Assembly (NCBI GenBank): GCA_003343625.1 | Contig: QAKV01000010.1 | Span: 1-63,334, forward strand | DNA: 63,334 nucleotides | Direction: 5' to 3' | Source of the DNA: Clostridiales bacterium | GTDB lineage: Bacteria; Bacillota; Clostridia; Lachnospirales; Lachnospiraceae | In this document: piece after piece, positions 1-8,066 of the stretch | Position numbering within the stretch: the stretch's first letter is position 1 | How the letters are laid out: each line of letters opens with the position of its first letter | The notes under the pieces: model-generated | The model's database searches: none | Told to the model about the DNA's origin: nothing | The model's input: only the letters and a program-made list of their open reading frames with translations | Made by a program: the position numbers and the translations under genes

Positions 1-69
1 ATGTCCGTCAAATCGAAAGACAGTAAAATTTTTTTCACTGCTCAAAACAGCTTCATTGCTGATTGCCAC
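1..69 (-). CDS. N-terminal fragment of an unidentified protein, cut by the left edge
   Basis: A GTG codon at 69 opens a frame that stays open for 23 codons to the window edge and begins (V/M)AISNEAVLSSEKNF. It is preceded by a strong Shine-Dalgarno GGAGGTGA (84 to 77, seven bases before the GTG) and by a good promoter at 107-135, so a real gene start is likely although only 23 residues are visible. No family can be recognised from this fragment. Confidence 0.5.
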   Translation of the reverse strand, partial: MAISNEAVLSSEKNFTVFRFDGH

Positions 70-106
70 GCGCCCGTCACCTCCAACGCATATTTTATGT
101 AACTCA

Positions 107-135
107 ATTATAATTTACAAAAACAATATTTTCAA
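107..135 (-). promoter_or_regulatory. Sigma-A-type promoter reading out of the left edge
   Basis: On the minus strand there is a -35 TTGAAA (plus 130-135), a 17-base spacer and a perfect -10 TATAAT (plus 107-112). It lies about 40 bases before the GTG at 69 and would drive the gene that leaves the window. The spacing and hexamers are seen directly; activity is inferred. Confidence 0.6.
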
Positions 136-174
136 CCGAAACTGCTTCCGTCCAGGAGGAACCGCATTTCAGCA

Positions 175-266
175 TAAAAAAGTGTGCGCCGGGGCGCACA
201 TTCGCGCCGAGCGTGGTTGCCGTCAGGCAACGCCCTACTTTTCGCGCGAGTGCGCATCCTCAGCGG
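175..266 (-). repeat. Structured intergenic element A ending in a terminator hairpin
   Basis: Read on the minus strand the element starts CCGCTGAGGATGCG at 266, contains a GTTGCC/GGCAAC hairpin near 220-235, and ends in a TGTGCGC/GCGCACA hairpin (200-183) followed by a run of T (181-176), a typical intrinsic terminator. A region with the same order of elements (CCGCTGAG, central hairpin, GTGTGCG hairpin plus T run) lies at 29113-29212. I do not recognise a named RNA family. It may be a 3'-UTR terminator module for the GGGtGRT transcript or a small RNA. It ends before the leftward promoter at 107-135. Confidence 0.4.
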
Positions 267-317
267 AGCGTCTTTTTTTATACGATAGGAAATGAAATTT
301 CCTATCGTATAAAAAAA
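260..317 (+). repeat. Palindromic dispersed repeat, copy 1 (also a bidirectional terminator)
   Basis: A perfect 21-bp stem (273-293 with 297-317) closes on a 3-base loop GAA and is flanked by T and A tracts, so it can terminate transcription in both directions, including that of the minus-strand gene ending at 382. Together with the preceding 13 bases (260-272) it matches a copy at 46466-46521 in inverted orientation over 56 bases with three differences, two of which form a compensatory pair (T-A here, C-G there). Confidence 0.85.
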
Positions 318-381
318 GCGCTGTAATCTTTTGGATCACAGCGCTCTCTCAAATTATCAGTTTATAAACAGATTGTTATGT

Positions 382-1392
382 TTAGAACTTCCCAGCCTTC
401 GCAGCTTCCTCAATCGCTACCGCCACGGAAACGGTCATGCCGACCATCGGGTTGTTGCCCGCGCCGATCAGGCCCATCATCTCTACGTGCGCCGGTACGG
501 AGGAAGAACCTGCGAACTGCGCATCGGAGTGCATACGGCCCATGGTATCGGTCATACCGTAGGAAGCGGGGCCTGCAGCCATGTTGTCGGGATGCAGGGT
601 ACGGCCGGTGCCGCCGCCGGATGCAACGGAGAAGTACTTCTTACCTTTCTCCACGCACTCCTTCTTATAAGTACCTGCAACGGGGTGCTGGAATCTGGTG
701 GGGTTGGTGGAGTTACCGGTGATGGAAACGTCAACGCCCTCTTTCCACATGATCGCAACGCCTTCGGTTACGTCGTTTGCGCCGTAGCAGTTTACCTTCG
801 CGCGAAGCCCGTCGGAATAGGACTTGCGGAATACTTCTTTCACTTCGCCGGTGTAATAGTCCATCTCGGTCTCAACGTAGGTGAAGCCGTTGATTCTGGA
901 GATGATCTGCGCTGCGTCCTTGCCCAGGCCGTTTAAGATAACGCGCAGGGGTTTCTGACGAACCTTATTCGCCTTCTCCGCGATGCCGATCGCTCCTTCT
1001 GCAGCAGCAAAGGACTCGTGCCCAGCCAGGAAGCAGAAGCAGTCGGTCTCCTCTTCGAGAAGCATCTTGCCCAGGTTGCCGTGGCCCAGACCGACTTTAC
1101 GCTGATCCGCTACGGAACCGGGGATACAGAAGGACTGAAGGCCTTCGCCGATCGCTGCTGCCGCATCAGCCGCTCTTCTGCAGCCTTTCTTGATCGCGAT
1201 GGCAGCGCCTACGATATAAGCCCAGCAAGCGTTCTCAAAACAGATGGGCTGGATTCCCTTTACCATATTGTAAACATCCAGGCCTGCATCTTTCGTAATT
1301 TTCTCCGCCTCTTCGATAGAAGCGATGCCATAGCTATTTAAAACGGAATTGATCTTGTCGATACGTCTTTCATAAGATTCGAATAATGCCAT
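382..1392 (-). CDS. GGGtGRT protein
   Basis: A 336-residue protein carrying the family's naming motif as SGGGTGRTLHPDN at about residues 258-270. Several conserved Cys, Gly and Asn positions are present (for example PICFENACWAY near 50 and SITGNSTNPTRFQHP near 225). The family is uncharacterised but is habitually encoded beside a NifU-like iron-sulfur scaffold, as here: the partner gene ends 26 bases upstream of this start and is co-directional. No signal peptide or membrane segment is evident, so it should be cytosolic. The start is supported by an AAGGAGGG-type ribosome site. The family assignment is firm; any role in metal-cofactor or sulfur handling is inference from the partner. Confidence 0.88.
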   Translation of the reverse strand: MALFESYERRIDKINSVLNSYGIASIEEAEKITKDAGLDVYNMVKGIQPICFENACWAYIVGAAIAIKKGCRRAADAAAAIGEGLQSFCIPGSVADQRKVGLGHGNLGKMLLEEETDCFCFLAGHESFAAAEGAIGIAEKANKVRQKPLRVILNGLGKDAAQIISRINGFTYVETEMDYYTGEVKEVFRKSYSDGLRAKVNCYGANDVTEGVAIMWKEGVDVSITGNSTNPTRFQHPVAGTYKKECVEKGKKYFSVASGGGTGRTLHPDNMAAGPASYGMTDTMGRMHSDAQFAGSSSVPAHVEMMGLIGAGNNPMVGMTVSVAVAIEEAAKAGKF

Positions 1393-1418
1393 GTCTTTTC
1401 CCTCCTTGTCGATTCTAC

Positions 1419-2111
1419 TTATTCCTGTCTGGGATCGATGATCTTAACAGCGTCAGCCACGCGGCCGTACTGGCCGGAAGCCTTTTCGTACGCGGTATTC
1501 GCATCATCGCCCTTCTTCATGAAGTCGGTCATCTTGCCGAAGTTCACGAATTTGTAGCCGATGATCTCATCGTTCTCATCCAGCGCGATGCCGGTCACAT
1601 ATCCTTCCGCCATCTCCAGATAACGAGGGCCTTTCGCCAGCGTGCCATACATGGTTCCTATCTGGCTTCTCAGGCCTTTGCCCAGATCCTCCAGACCTGC
1701 GCCGATGGGAAGACCGTCTTCGGAGAAAGCGGACTGTGTACGGCCGTAAACAATCTGCAAAAACAGTTCCCTCATCGCGGTATTGATCGCATCGCAGACC
1801 AGGTCGGTATTCAGCGCTTCCAGAATCGTTCTGCCGGGCAGAATTTCGGAAGCCATAGCAGCGGAATGAGTCATTCCGGAGCAGCCGAGCGTTTCCACCA
1901 GCGCTTCCTGAATGATACCTTTTTTTACATTCAGAGTCAGCTTACATGCGCCCTGCTGAGGTGCGCACCAACCCACACCGTGGGTCAAACCGGAAATATC
2001 TTCGATTTCTTTTGCCTTTACCCATTTTGCCTCTTCAGGGATCGGCGCACAGCCATGATTGACGCCCTGTGCAACCGGACACATTTTTTCTACTTCATGT
2101 GAATAAGTCAT
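1419..2111 (-). CDS. NifU-like iron-sulfur cluster scaffold protein
   Basis: A 230-residue protein with the layout of IscU/NifU N-domain scaffolds: a Gly-Cys turn in LGCSGMTHSAAMASEIL (about residues 95-110), and a further Cys in the N-terminal GVGWCAPQQGACKLTL segment that could supply cluster ligands. It is longer than classical IscU (about 130 residues) and resembles the variant that accompanies GGGtGRT proteins. It is first in a two-gene unit with the downstream GGGtGRT gene. A GAAAGGAG site precedes the ATG at 2111. The likely role is binding or delivery of Fe-S clusters in the cytosol; which apoproteins it serves cannot be seen. Confidence 0.8.
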   Translation of the reverse strand: MTYSHEVEKMCPVAQGVNHGCAPIPEEAKWVKAKEIEDISGLTHGVGWCAPQQGACKLTLNVKKGIIQEALVETLGCSGMTHSAAMASEILPGRTILEALNTDLVCDAINTAMRELFLQIVYGRTQSAFSEDGLPIGAGLEDLGKGLRSQIGTMYGTLAKGPRYLEMAEGYVTGIALDENDEIIGYKFVNFGKMTDFMKKGDDANTAYEKASGQYGRVADAVKIIDPRQE

Positions 2112-2241
2112 GTGAAATCTCCTTTCGATATGTATAAAGAATTTTCGATGGCAGAATACCCTGAAGGCCTGCTGACTCCTGCCATACGCTGATGCTATTT
2201 TCTCACATTTTCCGATAAAAATCCAGCACTTTTTTGTAAAA

Positions 2242-3045
2242 TCAGCTGAGGATCATCCTGTCGTTGGCCAGCTCGCCACCGCTGACCTCTTCGAACTTCT
2301 GCAGAAGATCCGCCACAGTCAGGCGCTTTTTCTCTTCTCCCGCCACGTCGTAGATAATCCGTCCTTCGTGCATCATCACCAGCCGGTTTCCATGTGCGAT
2401 GGCGTCTTTCATATTGTGGGTAATCATGATCGCAGTCAGCTGATCCCTTTCCACGATTCGGTCTGTAGCCTCCAGTACCTTCGCCGCCGTTTTGGGATCC
2501 AGGGCCGCCGTGTGTTCGTCCAACAGAAGGATCTTGGGCCGTTTCAGGGTCGCCATGAGAAGCGTCAGCGCCTGGCGTTGTCCGCCGGACAGGAGACCGA
2601 CTTTCGTGGTCAGCCGATCTTCCAACCCTAAGTTGAGAACCTTGAGCTGCTCCTTATAACCTTCCCGTTCCTTATGGGTGATCCCCTGTCGGAGGGTTCT
2701 GAGGCTGCCCCGACGCGCCGCCAGCGCCAGATTTTCCTCGATCTGCATAGTGGCCGCAGTGCCGGTCATGGGATCCTGGAATACCCGCCCCACATACTTC
2801 GCCCTTTTGTGCTCCGGCAGCCGGGTGACGGAAATCCCGTCGATGGTAATCTGCCCTTCGTCCACCGGCCAGACGCCGGCGACAGCGTTCAGCATGGTGG
2901 ATTTCCCCGCGCCGTTGCCTCCGATGACAGTTACGAAATCCCCTTCGTCCAGATGCAGAGACAGCTTGCATAACGCCGTCTTTTCGTTGACTGTGCCGGG
3001 ATGGAAGGTTTTGCTGATGTTCTGGATATCAAGCACGGGAAGCAC
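2242..3045 (-). CDS. ABC transporter ATP-binding protein (TrpZ-like)
   Basis: A 267-residue ATPase with Walker A GGNGAGKST (about 42-50), Q-loop VFQDPMTG, signature LSGGQRQAL (about 154-162), Walker B ILLLDEHTAALD and H-loop ITHN. The acid after Walker B sits in DEH rather than the usual DEP, a variant typical of the TrpXYZ-like (DUF534-linked) importers. It overlaps the permease gene by 17 bases (3029-3045) and is third in the unit binding protein-permease-ATPase. It should energise uptake of the substrate captured by the lipoprotein at 4072-5160. The family is confident; the substrate (possibly an aromatic amino acid or related compound) is not proven by sequence. Confidence 0.88.
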   Translation of the reverse strand: MLPVLDIQNISKTFHPGTVNEKTALCKLSLHLDEGDFVTVIGGNGAGKSTMLNAVAGVWPVDEGQITIDGISVTRLPEHKRAKYVGRVFQDPMTGTAATMQIEENLALAARRGSLRTLRQGITHKEREGYKEQLKVLNLGLEDRLTTKVGLLSGGQRQALTLLMATLKRPKILLLDEHTAALDPKTAAKVLEATDRIVERDQLTAIMITHNMKDAIAHGNRLVMMHEGRIIYDVAGEEKKRLTVADLLQKFEEVSGGELANDRMILS

Positions 3046-3967
3046 CTCCTTTTTTTGCGGGTTTTACCCGTTTGGAAAAATATTTTCCCTTCAGATAGGG
3101 AATCGCCAGGAAAACCGCTACCACCAGGGCGGAAAGTAGCTTTAAGTCGTTGGAATTCAGGCCCAGCCAGAGCACGAACTGCAACACGAGATAGTAAAGG
3201 ATCGCCCCCAGCGCCACGGAAAGCAGCTTGAACGCGAAATTGCCGCAGACTTTTCCGAACACCACTTCCCCGATAATGACCGCGGCCAGCCCGATGACGA
3301 TAGCTCCGCGCCCCATGTTCACATCCGAAAATCCCTGATACTGGGCGTAAAGGCCGCTGGAAAAGGCCACGATTCCGTTGGAAAGCATCAGTCCCAGGAT
3401 TTTGGCGAAATCCGTGTTGATCCCCTGGGCCCGGGACATGCTCGGATTGGATCCGGTGGCACGGATGGAGCAGCCCAGTTCGGTGCCGAAAAACCAGTAC
3501 AGCAGGGCGATCAGCACGACGATGATCAGAGCTACCACGAATATGGTATTGCGATAAAAAGGCACGTCCTTGACGTACCGCAGGGAAACCAACAGGTCGT
3601 ATTTATCCACGCTGATAGCCTGGTTGGCTTTATTGCCCATGATACGCAGGTTCACGGAATACAGGCCCAGCTGCGTCAGAATGCCGGCCAGGATCGCGGG
3701 GATCCCCATGGCCGTATGGAACAGTCCGGTCACCAGTCCGGCCAGCATCCCGGCCAGAAAAGCGCAGAACAGGGAAAATCCCACAGAATGCCCGTTGAGC
3801 ATCATGATGATACAGACCGCGCCTCCGGTACACATGGTGCCGTCCACGGTCAGATCCGCCAGATCCAGAATCTTGTAGGTGATGTAAACGCCGATGGCCA
3901 TGATCCCCCAGATCAGCCCCTGGGCACAGGCCCCCGGCAGCGCGTTGAAAAGTGATGCGATATTCAC
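3029..3967 (-). CDS. ABC transporter permease (branched-chain/TrpY-like)
   Basis: A 312-residue polytopic membrane protein with about eight to nine hydrophobic segments, beginning NALPGACAQGLIWGIMAIGVYITYKILDL-like (motif at residues 8-35), which matches permeases of the BPD_transp_2 family used by branched-chain amino acid and TrpXYZ-type importers. The charged C-terminal tail (KRVKPAKKGG) is cytosolic. It overlaps the ATPase start by 17 bases and follows the binding protein by about 100 bases. It forms the translocation path of this importer. Confidence 0.87.
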   Translation of the reverse strand: MNIASLFNALPGACAQGLIWGIMAIGVYITYKILDLADLTVDGTMCTGGAVCIIMMLNGHSVGFSLFCAFLAGMLAGLVTGLFHTAMGIPAILAGILTQLGLYSVNLRIMGNKANQAISVDKYDLLVSLRYVKDVPFYRNTIFVVALIIVVLIALLYWFFGTELGCSIRATGSNPSMSRAQGINTDFAKILGLMLSNGIVAFSSGLYAQYQGFSDVNMGRGAIVIGLAAVIIGEVVFGKVCGNFAFKLLSVALGAILYYLVLQFVLWLGLNSNDLKLLSALVVAVFLAIPYLKGKYFSKRVKPAKKGGASRA

Positions 3968-4071
3968 TGTCTTACCTCCCGTTTGCTATTCTATCGTTTC
4001 ATCCGCTAAAAAGTGGCAAAAAGTGAAACCCTTTTTGCCACTTTACCCCGTTTTCAATTTTCTGCGGCAGC

Positions 4072-5160
4072 TTATCCTTCGATCGCCACATAATCGTCAG
4101 GAACCTCGATGCCCAGCGCTTCGCAGTTCGCCGCATTGTATTTTTTCGTCACTTCAGGCGCATATTCCACAGCCATGGTGGTGATATCCGCGCCGTTTGC
4201 CAGGATCTCGTAAGCCATCTCCCCGGCCGCATATCCGATATCATAATAATCGATGGACAGGGTCGCCACGCCGCAGCCGCTGCAGATCCCCTCTTCTCCC
4301 GCTACTACGGGAACGCCTGCCGGCAGGCAGATATTGTTGATGATCTCCGTGTTGGACGCTGCCGTGTTATCCGTGGGGATGTAGATCACATCGCATTCTG
4401 AAGAAGCGGTGGTGGTCACGGAAGCCAGATCGTTGGAATCCGCGAAAGTGTACGGTGTGCAGGTATAGCCATACTCTTCCAGATAACCCTGAATCGTATT
4501 CACCTGATACGCGGAATTTGCCTCTGCCGAGCAGTATAAAAGTCCAACCGTCTCCGCGTCCGGAAACAGCTCATTGAGCATCGCCGCCTGCTCCTCCAGG
4601 GGCGCCAGGTCGGAAGTTCCGGAAATATTCGTCCCGGTGGTGCCGGTCCAGTCGTCGATCTCCAGCGCAGTCGCATAGTCCGTGATGGACGTTCCCAGAA
4701 TCGGGATCTCATTCGTGCCGGCTGCAGCTGCCTGCAGCGCCGCAGTTCCGTTCGACAGAATCAAATCCACATCAGCGGACACGAACTGGTTGATGATAGT
4801 CGCGCAGGTCGGCGAATCCCCTGACGCGTTCTGCAGGTCGAAATTCACGTTTTCCTCTCCGAGAAGGTCTTTCAGCGCCTGCTGGAATCCTTCCGTCGCC
4901 GCGTCCAGAGCATCGTGCTGTACCAGCTGACAGATACCGATGTTATAAACCGTTCCGTCCGAAGCGGCCGCTTCGTCGCTCCCTGCATCCGCGCTCTCCG
5001 CCGCCGCAGACGATGAAGAATCCTCCTGGGATTCCGCTGTCGCTTCCGTTACCGATGATCCCGCTGTCGCCGTGCTCTCCGCTGCAGGTTCTGCGCCGCA
5101 TCCCGCCAGAGAGGTGACCGTCAGGGCCAAAACCATTGCAACTGCCGCTAACTTTTTCAT
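4072..5160 (-). CDS. ABC transporter substrate-binding lipoprotein (TrpX/DUF534 family)
   Basis: A 362-residue exported lipoprotein: a Lys-rich start (MKK), a hydrophobic core and a lipobox LAGC ending at Cys21. A Ser/Glu/Ala-rich linker follows to about residue 68. The mature domain opens YNIGICQLVQHDALDAA, the hallmark of the DUF534/TrpX binding-protein family, with later ILGTSITDYATAL and IPTDNTAASN motifs lining the cleft between the two lobes. It heads the importer operon and has its own promoter at 5227-5255 with a palindrome between promoter and start. The substrate cannot be fixed from sequence; aromatic amino acids are one family precedent. Confidence 0.88.
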   Translation of the reverse strand: MKKLAAVAMVLALTVTSLAGCGAEPAAESTATAGSSVTEATAESQEDSSSSAAAESADAGSDEAAASDGTVYNIGICQLVQHDALDAATEGFQQALKDLLGEENVNFDLQNASGDSPTCATIINQFVSADVDLILSNGTAALQAAAAGTNEIPILGTSITDYATALEIDDWTGTTGTNISGTSDLAPLEEQAAMLNELFPDAETVGLLYCSAEANSAYQVNTIQGYLEEYGYTCTPYTFADSNDLASVTTTASSECDVIYIPTDNTAASNTEIINNICLPAGVPVVAGEEGICSGCGVATLSIDYYDIGYAAGEMAYEILANGADITTMAVEYAPEVTKKYNAANCEALGIEVPDDYVAIEG

Positions 5161-5193
5161 AATACGCTCCTCCTCACCTTCGCCTGTTACGCT

Positions 5194-5255
5194 TTAACGC
5201 GTGCAAGCGTTAATTTCATTAAGTAGATGATACACCGAAGGCGCGTATCCGTCAA
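5194..5255 (-). promoter_or_regulatory. Promoter and operator-like palindrome of the TrpXYZ-type operon
   Basis: Minus-strand -35 TTGACG (plus 5250-5255), 17-base spacer, -10 TATCAT (plus 5227-5232). Just downstream lies a perfect inverted repeat, TTAACGC (5194-5200) and GCGTTAA (5207-5213), separated by six bases. Its position near +15 suits a repressor site. The regulator is unknown and is not obviously encoded nearby. Confidence 0.55.
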
Positions 5256-5261
5256 GCAATT

Positions 5262-5927
5262 TTACCGCTTTTTCACCACATCCTTCGCGTCTTTGTAGAT
5301 GCTGTCCGAAGGGACGTATCCCCTCACCCGGGAAAGAGGATAAATATTGGTGTTCTTTCCGATCACAGTGCCGGGATTCAATACGCTGTTGCAGCCCACT
5401 TCCACACAGTCTCCCAGCATGGCGCCGAACTTTTTGAGACCGGTTTCGATCTCCCCTTCAGCGCCTTTGACCACTACCAGCGTTTTATCGCTCTTGACGT
5501 TGGAGGTAATGGAGCCCGCGCCCATGTGGGCCCGATAGCCCAGAATGCTGTCCCCCACGTAATTGTAATGGGGTACCTGCACCTTATTGAAGAGGATCAC
5601 ATTCTTTAACTCGGTGGAATTACCCACCACAGCTCCTTTGCCGATGATCGCGCTGCCCCGTACGAAGGCGCAGTGCCTCACTTCCGCTTCCTCGTCCACG
5701 ATACATGGCCCGTTTAAGCAGGCGGTAGGCGCTACAGCCGCGCTTTTCGCCACCCAGACGTTCTCCCCCCGCTTTTCAAACCGATCCTCCGGCAGACTGT
5801 TCCCCAGCTCGATAATGAAGTCCTTGATTCCGGCCAGAGCTTCCCACGGATATTCGTACCGCTCTAACAGCGGCGCTGCGATGGTCTCCGACAGCGTATA
5901 AAGGGATGTGATTTTCCATGCTTCCAT
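5262..5927 (-). CDS. Left-handed beta-helix (hexapeptide) transferase-like protein
   Basis: A 221-residue protein with an N-terminal helical segment (1-55) followed by imperfect hexapeptide repeats from about 60 onward (for example VWVAKSAAVAPTACLNGPCIV, then AIIGKGAVVGNSTEL and GVNPGTVIGKNTNIYPLS-like turns), as in the C-terminal domain of GlmU. There is no N-terminal nucleotidyltransferase domain, so it is not a complete GlmU. It contains a HYNYVGDSILGYRAHMGAGS stretch, which resembles the acetyl-CoA-binding part of GlmU-type acetyltransferases. Its start lies 6 bases beyond the end of topB, implying co-transcription. The sugar or amine acceptor is unknown. Confidence 0.75.
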   Translation of the reverse strand: MEAWKITSLYTLSETIAAPLLERYEYPWEALAGIKDFIIELGNSLPEDRFEKRGENVWVAKSAAVAPTACLNGPCIVDEEAEVRHCAFVRGSAIIGKGAVVGNSTELKNVILFNKVQVPHYNYVGDSILGYRAHMGAGSITSNVKSDKTLVVVKGAEGEIETGLKKFGAMLGDCVEVGCNSVLNPGTVIGKNTNIYPLSRVRGYVPSDSIYKDAKDVVKKR

Positions 5928-5932
5928 AAGTT

Positions 5933-8056
5933 TTACTCCTCCTGTTTGATCGGGCGCGCTGCCTGCGCTCCCTTTTTTTGGTAAAATCCCGCCGCCGCAT
6001 CGAACTGCGAAAACAGGACGGACTGATTGTTGAGCTGTTTTACGATATTGGTTCTGCGGGACACGAAATCCTGCAGTTTGCCCATATACTCTTCCGGGGT
6101 GATCGTTCCTTCCGCCACACCTGTCAGCCCTTTTTCCCAGCTGGCCGTCAGGGCGGGGTTTAAAAGGGGACGGATGGAGTCGGACACCACGTCGCAGATC
6201 ATCTCTCCCATCAGAGTGGGCGTGATGATCTGGCTCTTTTTATTCAGGGCCAGGTATTCGATGGATACCAGTTTCTTCAAAATTTCCGCCCGGGTGGCCG
6301 AAGTACCGATCCCGCTGCCCTTGATCTGAGCCCTCAACTCCTCGTCCTCGATGAGCTGCCCCGCATTTTCCATGGCCAGAATCAGCGTACCGGAATTATA
6401 TCGCTTGGGCGGGGAAGTCTCCCCCTCCCGTATCTCCATTCCCTCCAGTCCGATGGCCGCCCCCTTCTTCAGGGCGTTCAGGCGCTGAAGGAAGGCAGCG
6501 TCGCATTTTTCTTCCGCTTCCTTCTCTCCGCCCTCTTTCCTGTCCGGTTTCTCAGCGCCTTCTGCCTTTTTGGAAAAAGATGGAGACGCTGTGGGCAAAT
6601 AACCCTCCTGAATCAATCCCTTAAAGGAAGCAAAAAAGCGCTCCCCCTCCGGCAACCGATCTGATTTGACCAGCAAAGTCAACAACATTTTCTGATAAAC
6701 TGCAGGCGGATAAAAGATGCTCAGAAACCGTCGGACGATCGCCTCGTATACCTTCGCCGCCACCGGAGAGACGGAAGGCAGTGCCCCCAGCCCCTGTCCT
6801 GTAGGGATGATAGCGTAATGATCCGTAATCTGTTTATCGTCAACGTATCGACTTTTCCCTATCTTCCGATCCGCCCCTTCCTCCAGAATCCATGAGACAT
6901 AGGGCGCTGCCGGCGGATAATTCCGCAGCCCGGACAGGTTTTTGCGGATTTCTTTGGCTACAGCAGAAGACAAAACCCGTGCGTCCGTCCTGGGATAGGT
7001 GGTCATTTTCTTTTCGTACAGCTCCTGAGCGATGCGCAGCGTTTCATCCGGACTGATCTTAAACAGCCTGGAACAGTCGTTCTGCAGCTCCGCCAGATTA
7101 TACAACAGAGGTGGATTCTTTTTTTCCTTTTTGCGCTCGCATTTCTCCAGGACGCAGCTTTTAAACCCTTCTTTCGGCGTTCCTTCCGGCAACGCCATTC
7201 CCAGTTTCTCAAGCAGCTCTTCGGCGGATTCCTTTTTCAAAAAACCGTTTTCCTTATACAAAAGCGGGGAATCGGCCCAGGCGCTTAACTGCGTTGCCCG
7301 CCATTCCCCATCGAACGCCTTTTTCTCTTCTCCCGGCAGGGAAAATTTCCCGACGATCCGGTAAAACGGCGTTTTCACGAAGGATCGGATCTCCCTCTCC
7401 CGGCTCACGACCATGCCCAGTACGCAGGTCATCACCCGCCCCACGGAGATCACGGCCCGATCCCTTCTCAGGTAATTTTTCACGTGATTTCCGTATTTGA
7501 GAGTGAGCACGCGGGAGAAATTGATCCCCATCAGATAATCTTCCTTCGCCCGCAGATAAGCAGCGCTGCCCAGGTTGTCATAGGCCGACAGATCCTTCGC
7601 CTCCCGTATTCCCCGCAGGATCTCCTCCTCCGTCTGGGAATCGATCCAGACACGGTATCGTTTTTTCCCGGGAGATTTTTCGGTGACGCCGGCCTGCTGC
7701 TCCACCAGGCGATAGATGTATTCCCCCTCCCGTCCGGAGTCCGTGCACACATAAATCTCCTCTATGTCCTCCCTGTTCAGCAGGGAGCTGACGATATCGA
7801 ACTGCTTCTTCACGCCGGGGATCACTTCATATTTGTAGGTCTCTGGTAAAAAGGGCAGCGTCTCCAGCGCCCATCTTTTGTATTTGATGTCGTAGGCCTC
7901 AGGATAGCTCATGGTCACCAGATGACCCACGCACCAGGTGACGACGGCTTCCGGACATTCCAGATAGCCGTCCTTTCTGCTCATCCTGTACTTGAGGGCT
8001 TTCGCAAACTCCTGGGCCACGCTGGGCTTTTCCGCGATGAATAGCTTTTTTCCCAT
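5933..8056 (-). CDS. topB: DNA topoisomerase III
   Basis: A 707-residue type IA topoisomerase. The TOPRIM domain starts at residue 3 (LFIAEKPSVAQEFAKAL) and carries the acidic CTDSGREGEYIYRLVE motif near 105-120. The active-site tyrosine lies in TTYPRTDARVLSS near 355-367. Domains IV and II follow, with the GSGIGTSATRAEIL motif near 575. It relaxes or decatenates single-strand-linked DNA. The C-terminus is short and lacks obvious zinc fingers. It is encoded upstream of the hexapeptide protein and just downstream of asd (10 bases). Confidence 0.93.
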   Translation of the reverse strand: MGKKLFIAEKPSVAQEFAKALKYRMSRKDGYLECPEAVVTWCVGHLVTMSYPEAYDIKYKRWALETLPFLPETYKYEVIPGVKKQFDIVSSLLNREDIEEIYVCTDSGREGEYIYRLVEQQAGVTEKSPGKKRYRVWIDSQTEEEILRGIREAKDLSAYDNLGSAAYLRAKEDYLMGINFSRVLTLKYGNHVKNYLRRDRAVISVGRVMTCVLGMVVSREREIRSFVKTPFYRIVGKFSLPGEEKKAFDGEWRATQLSAWADSPLLYKENGFLKKESAEELLEKLGMALPEGTPKEGFKSCVLEKCERKKEKKNPPLLYNLAELQNDCSRLFKISPDETLRIAQELYEKKMTTYPRTDARVLSSAVAKEIRKNLSGLRNYPPAAPYVSWILEEGADRKIGKSRYVDDKQITDHYAIIPTGQGLGALPSVSPVAAKVYEAIVRRFLSIFYPPAVYQKMLLTLLVKSDRLPEGERFFASFKGLIQEGYLPTASPSFSKKAEGAEKPDRKEGGEKEAEEKCDAAFLQRLNALKKGAAIGLEGMEIREGETSPPKRYNSGTLILAMENAGQLIEDEELRAQIKGSGIGTSATRAEILKKLVSIEYLALNKKSQIITPTLMGEMICDVVSDSIRPLLNPALTASWEKGLTGVAEGTITPEEYMGKLQDFVSRRTNIVKQLNNQSVLFSQFDAAAGFYQKKGAQAARPIKQEE

Positions 8057-8066
8057 TTACTTCTTC

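Noticed and set aside
2144..2200. TGGCAG/CTGCCA hairpin upstream of the scaffold gene as a terminator
   Set aside because: No T tract follows on the minus strand; the stem is short. It may be part of the leader but not a convincing terminator or riboswitch.
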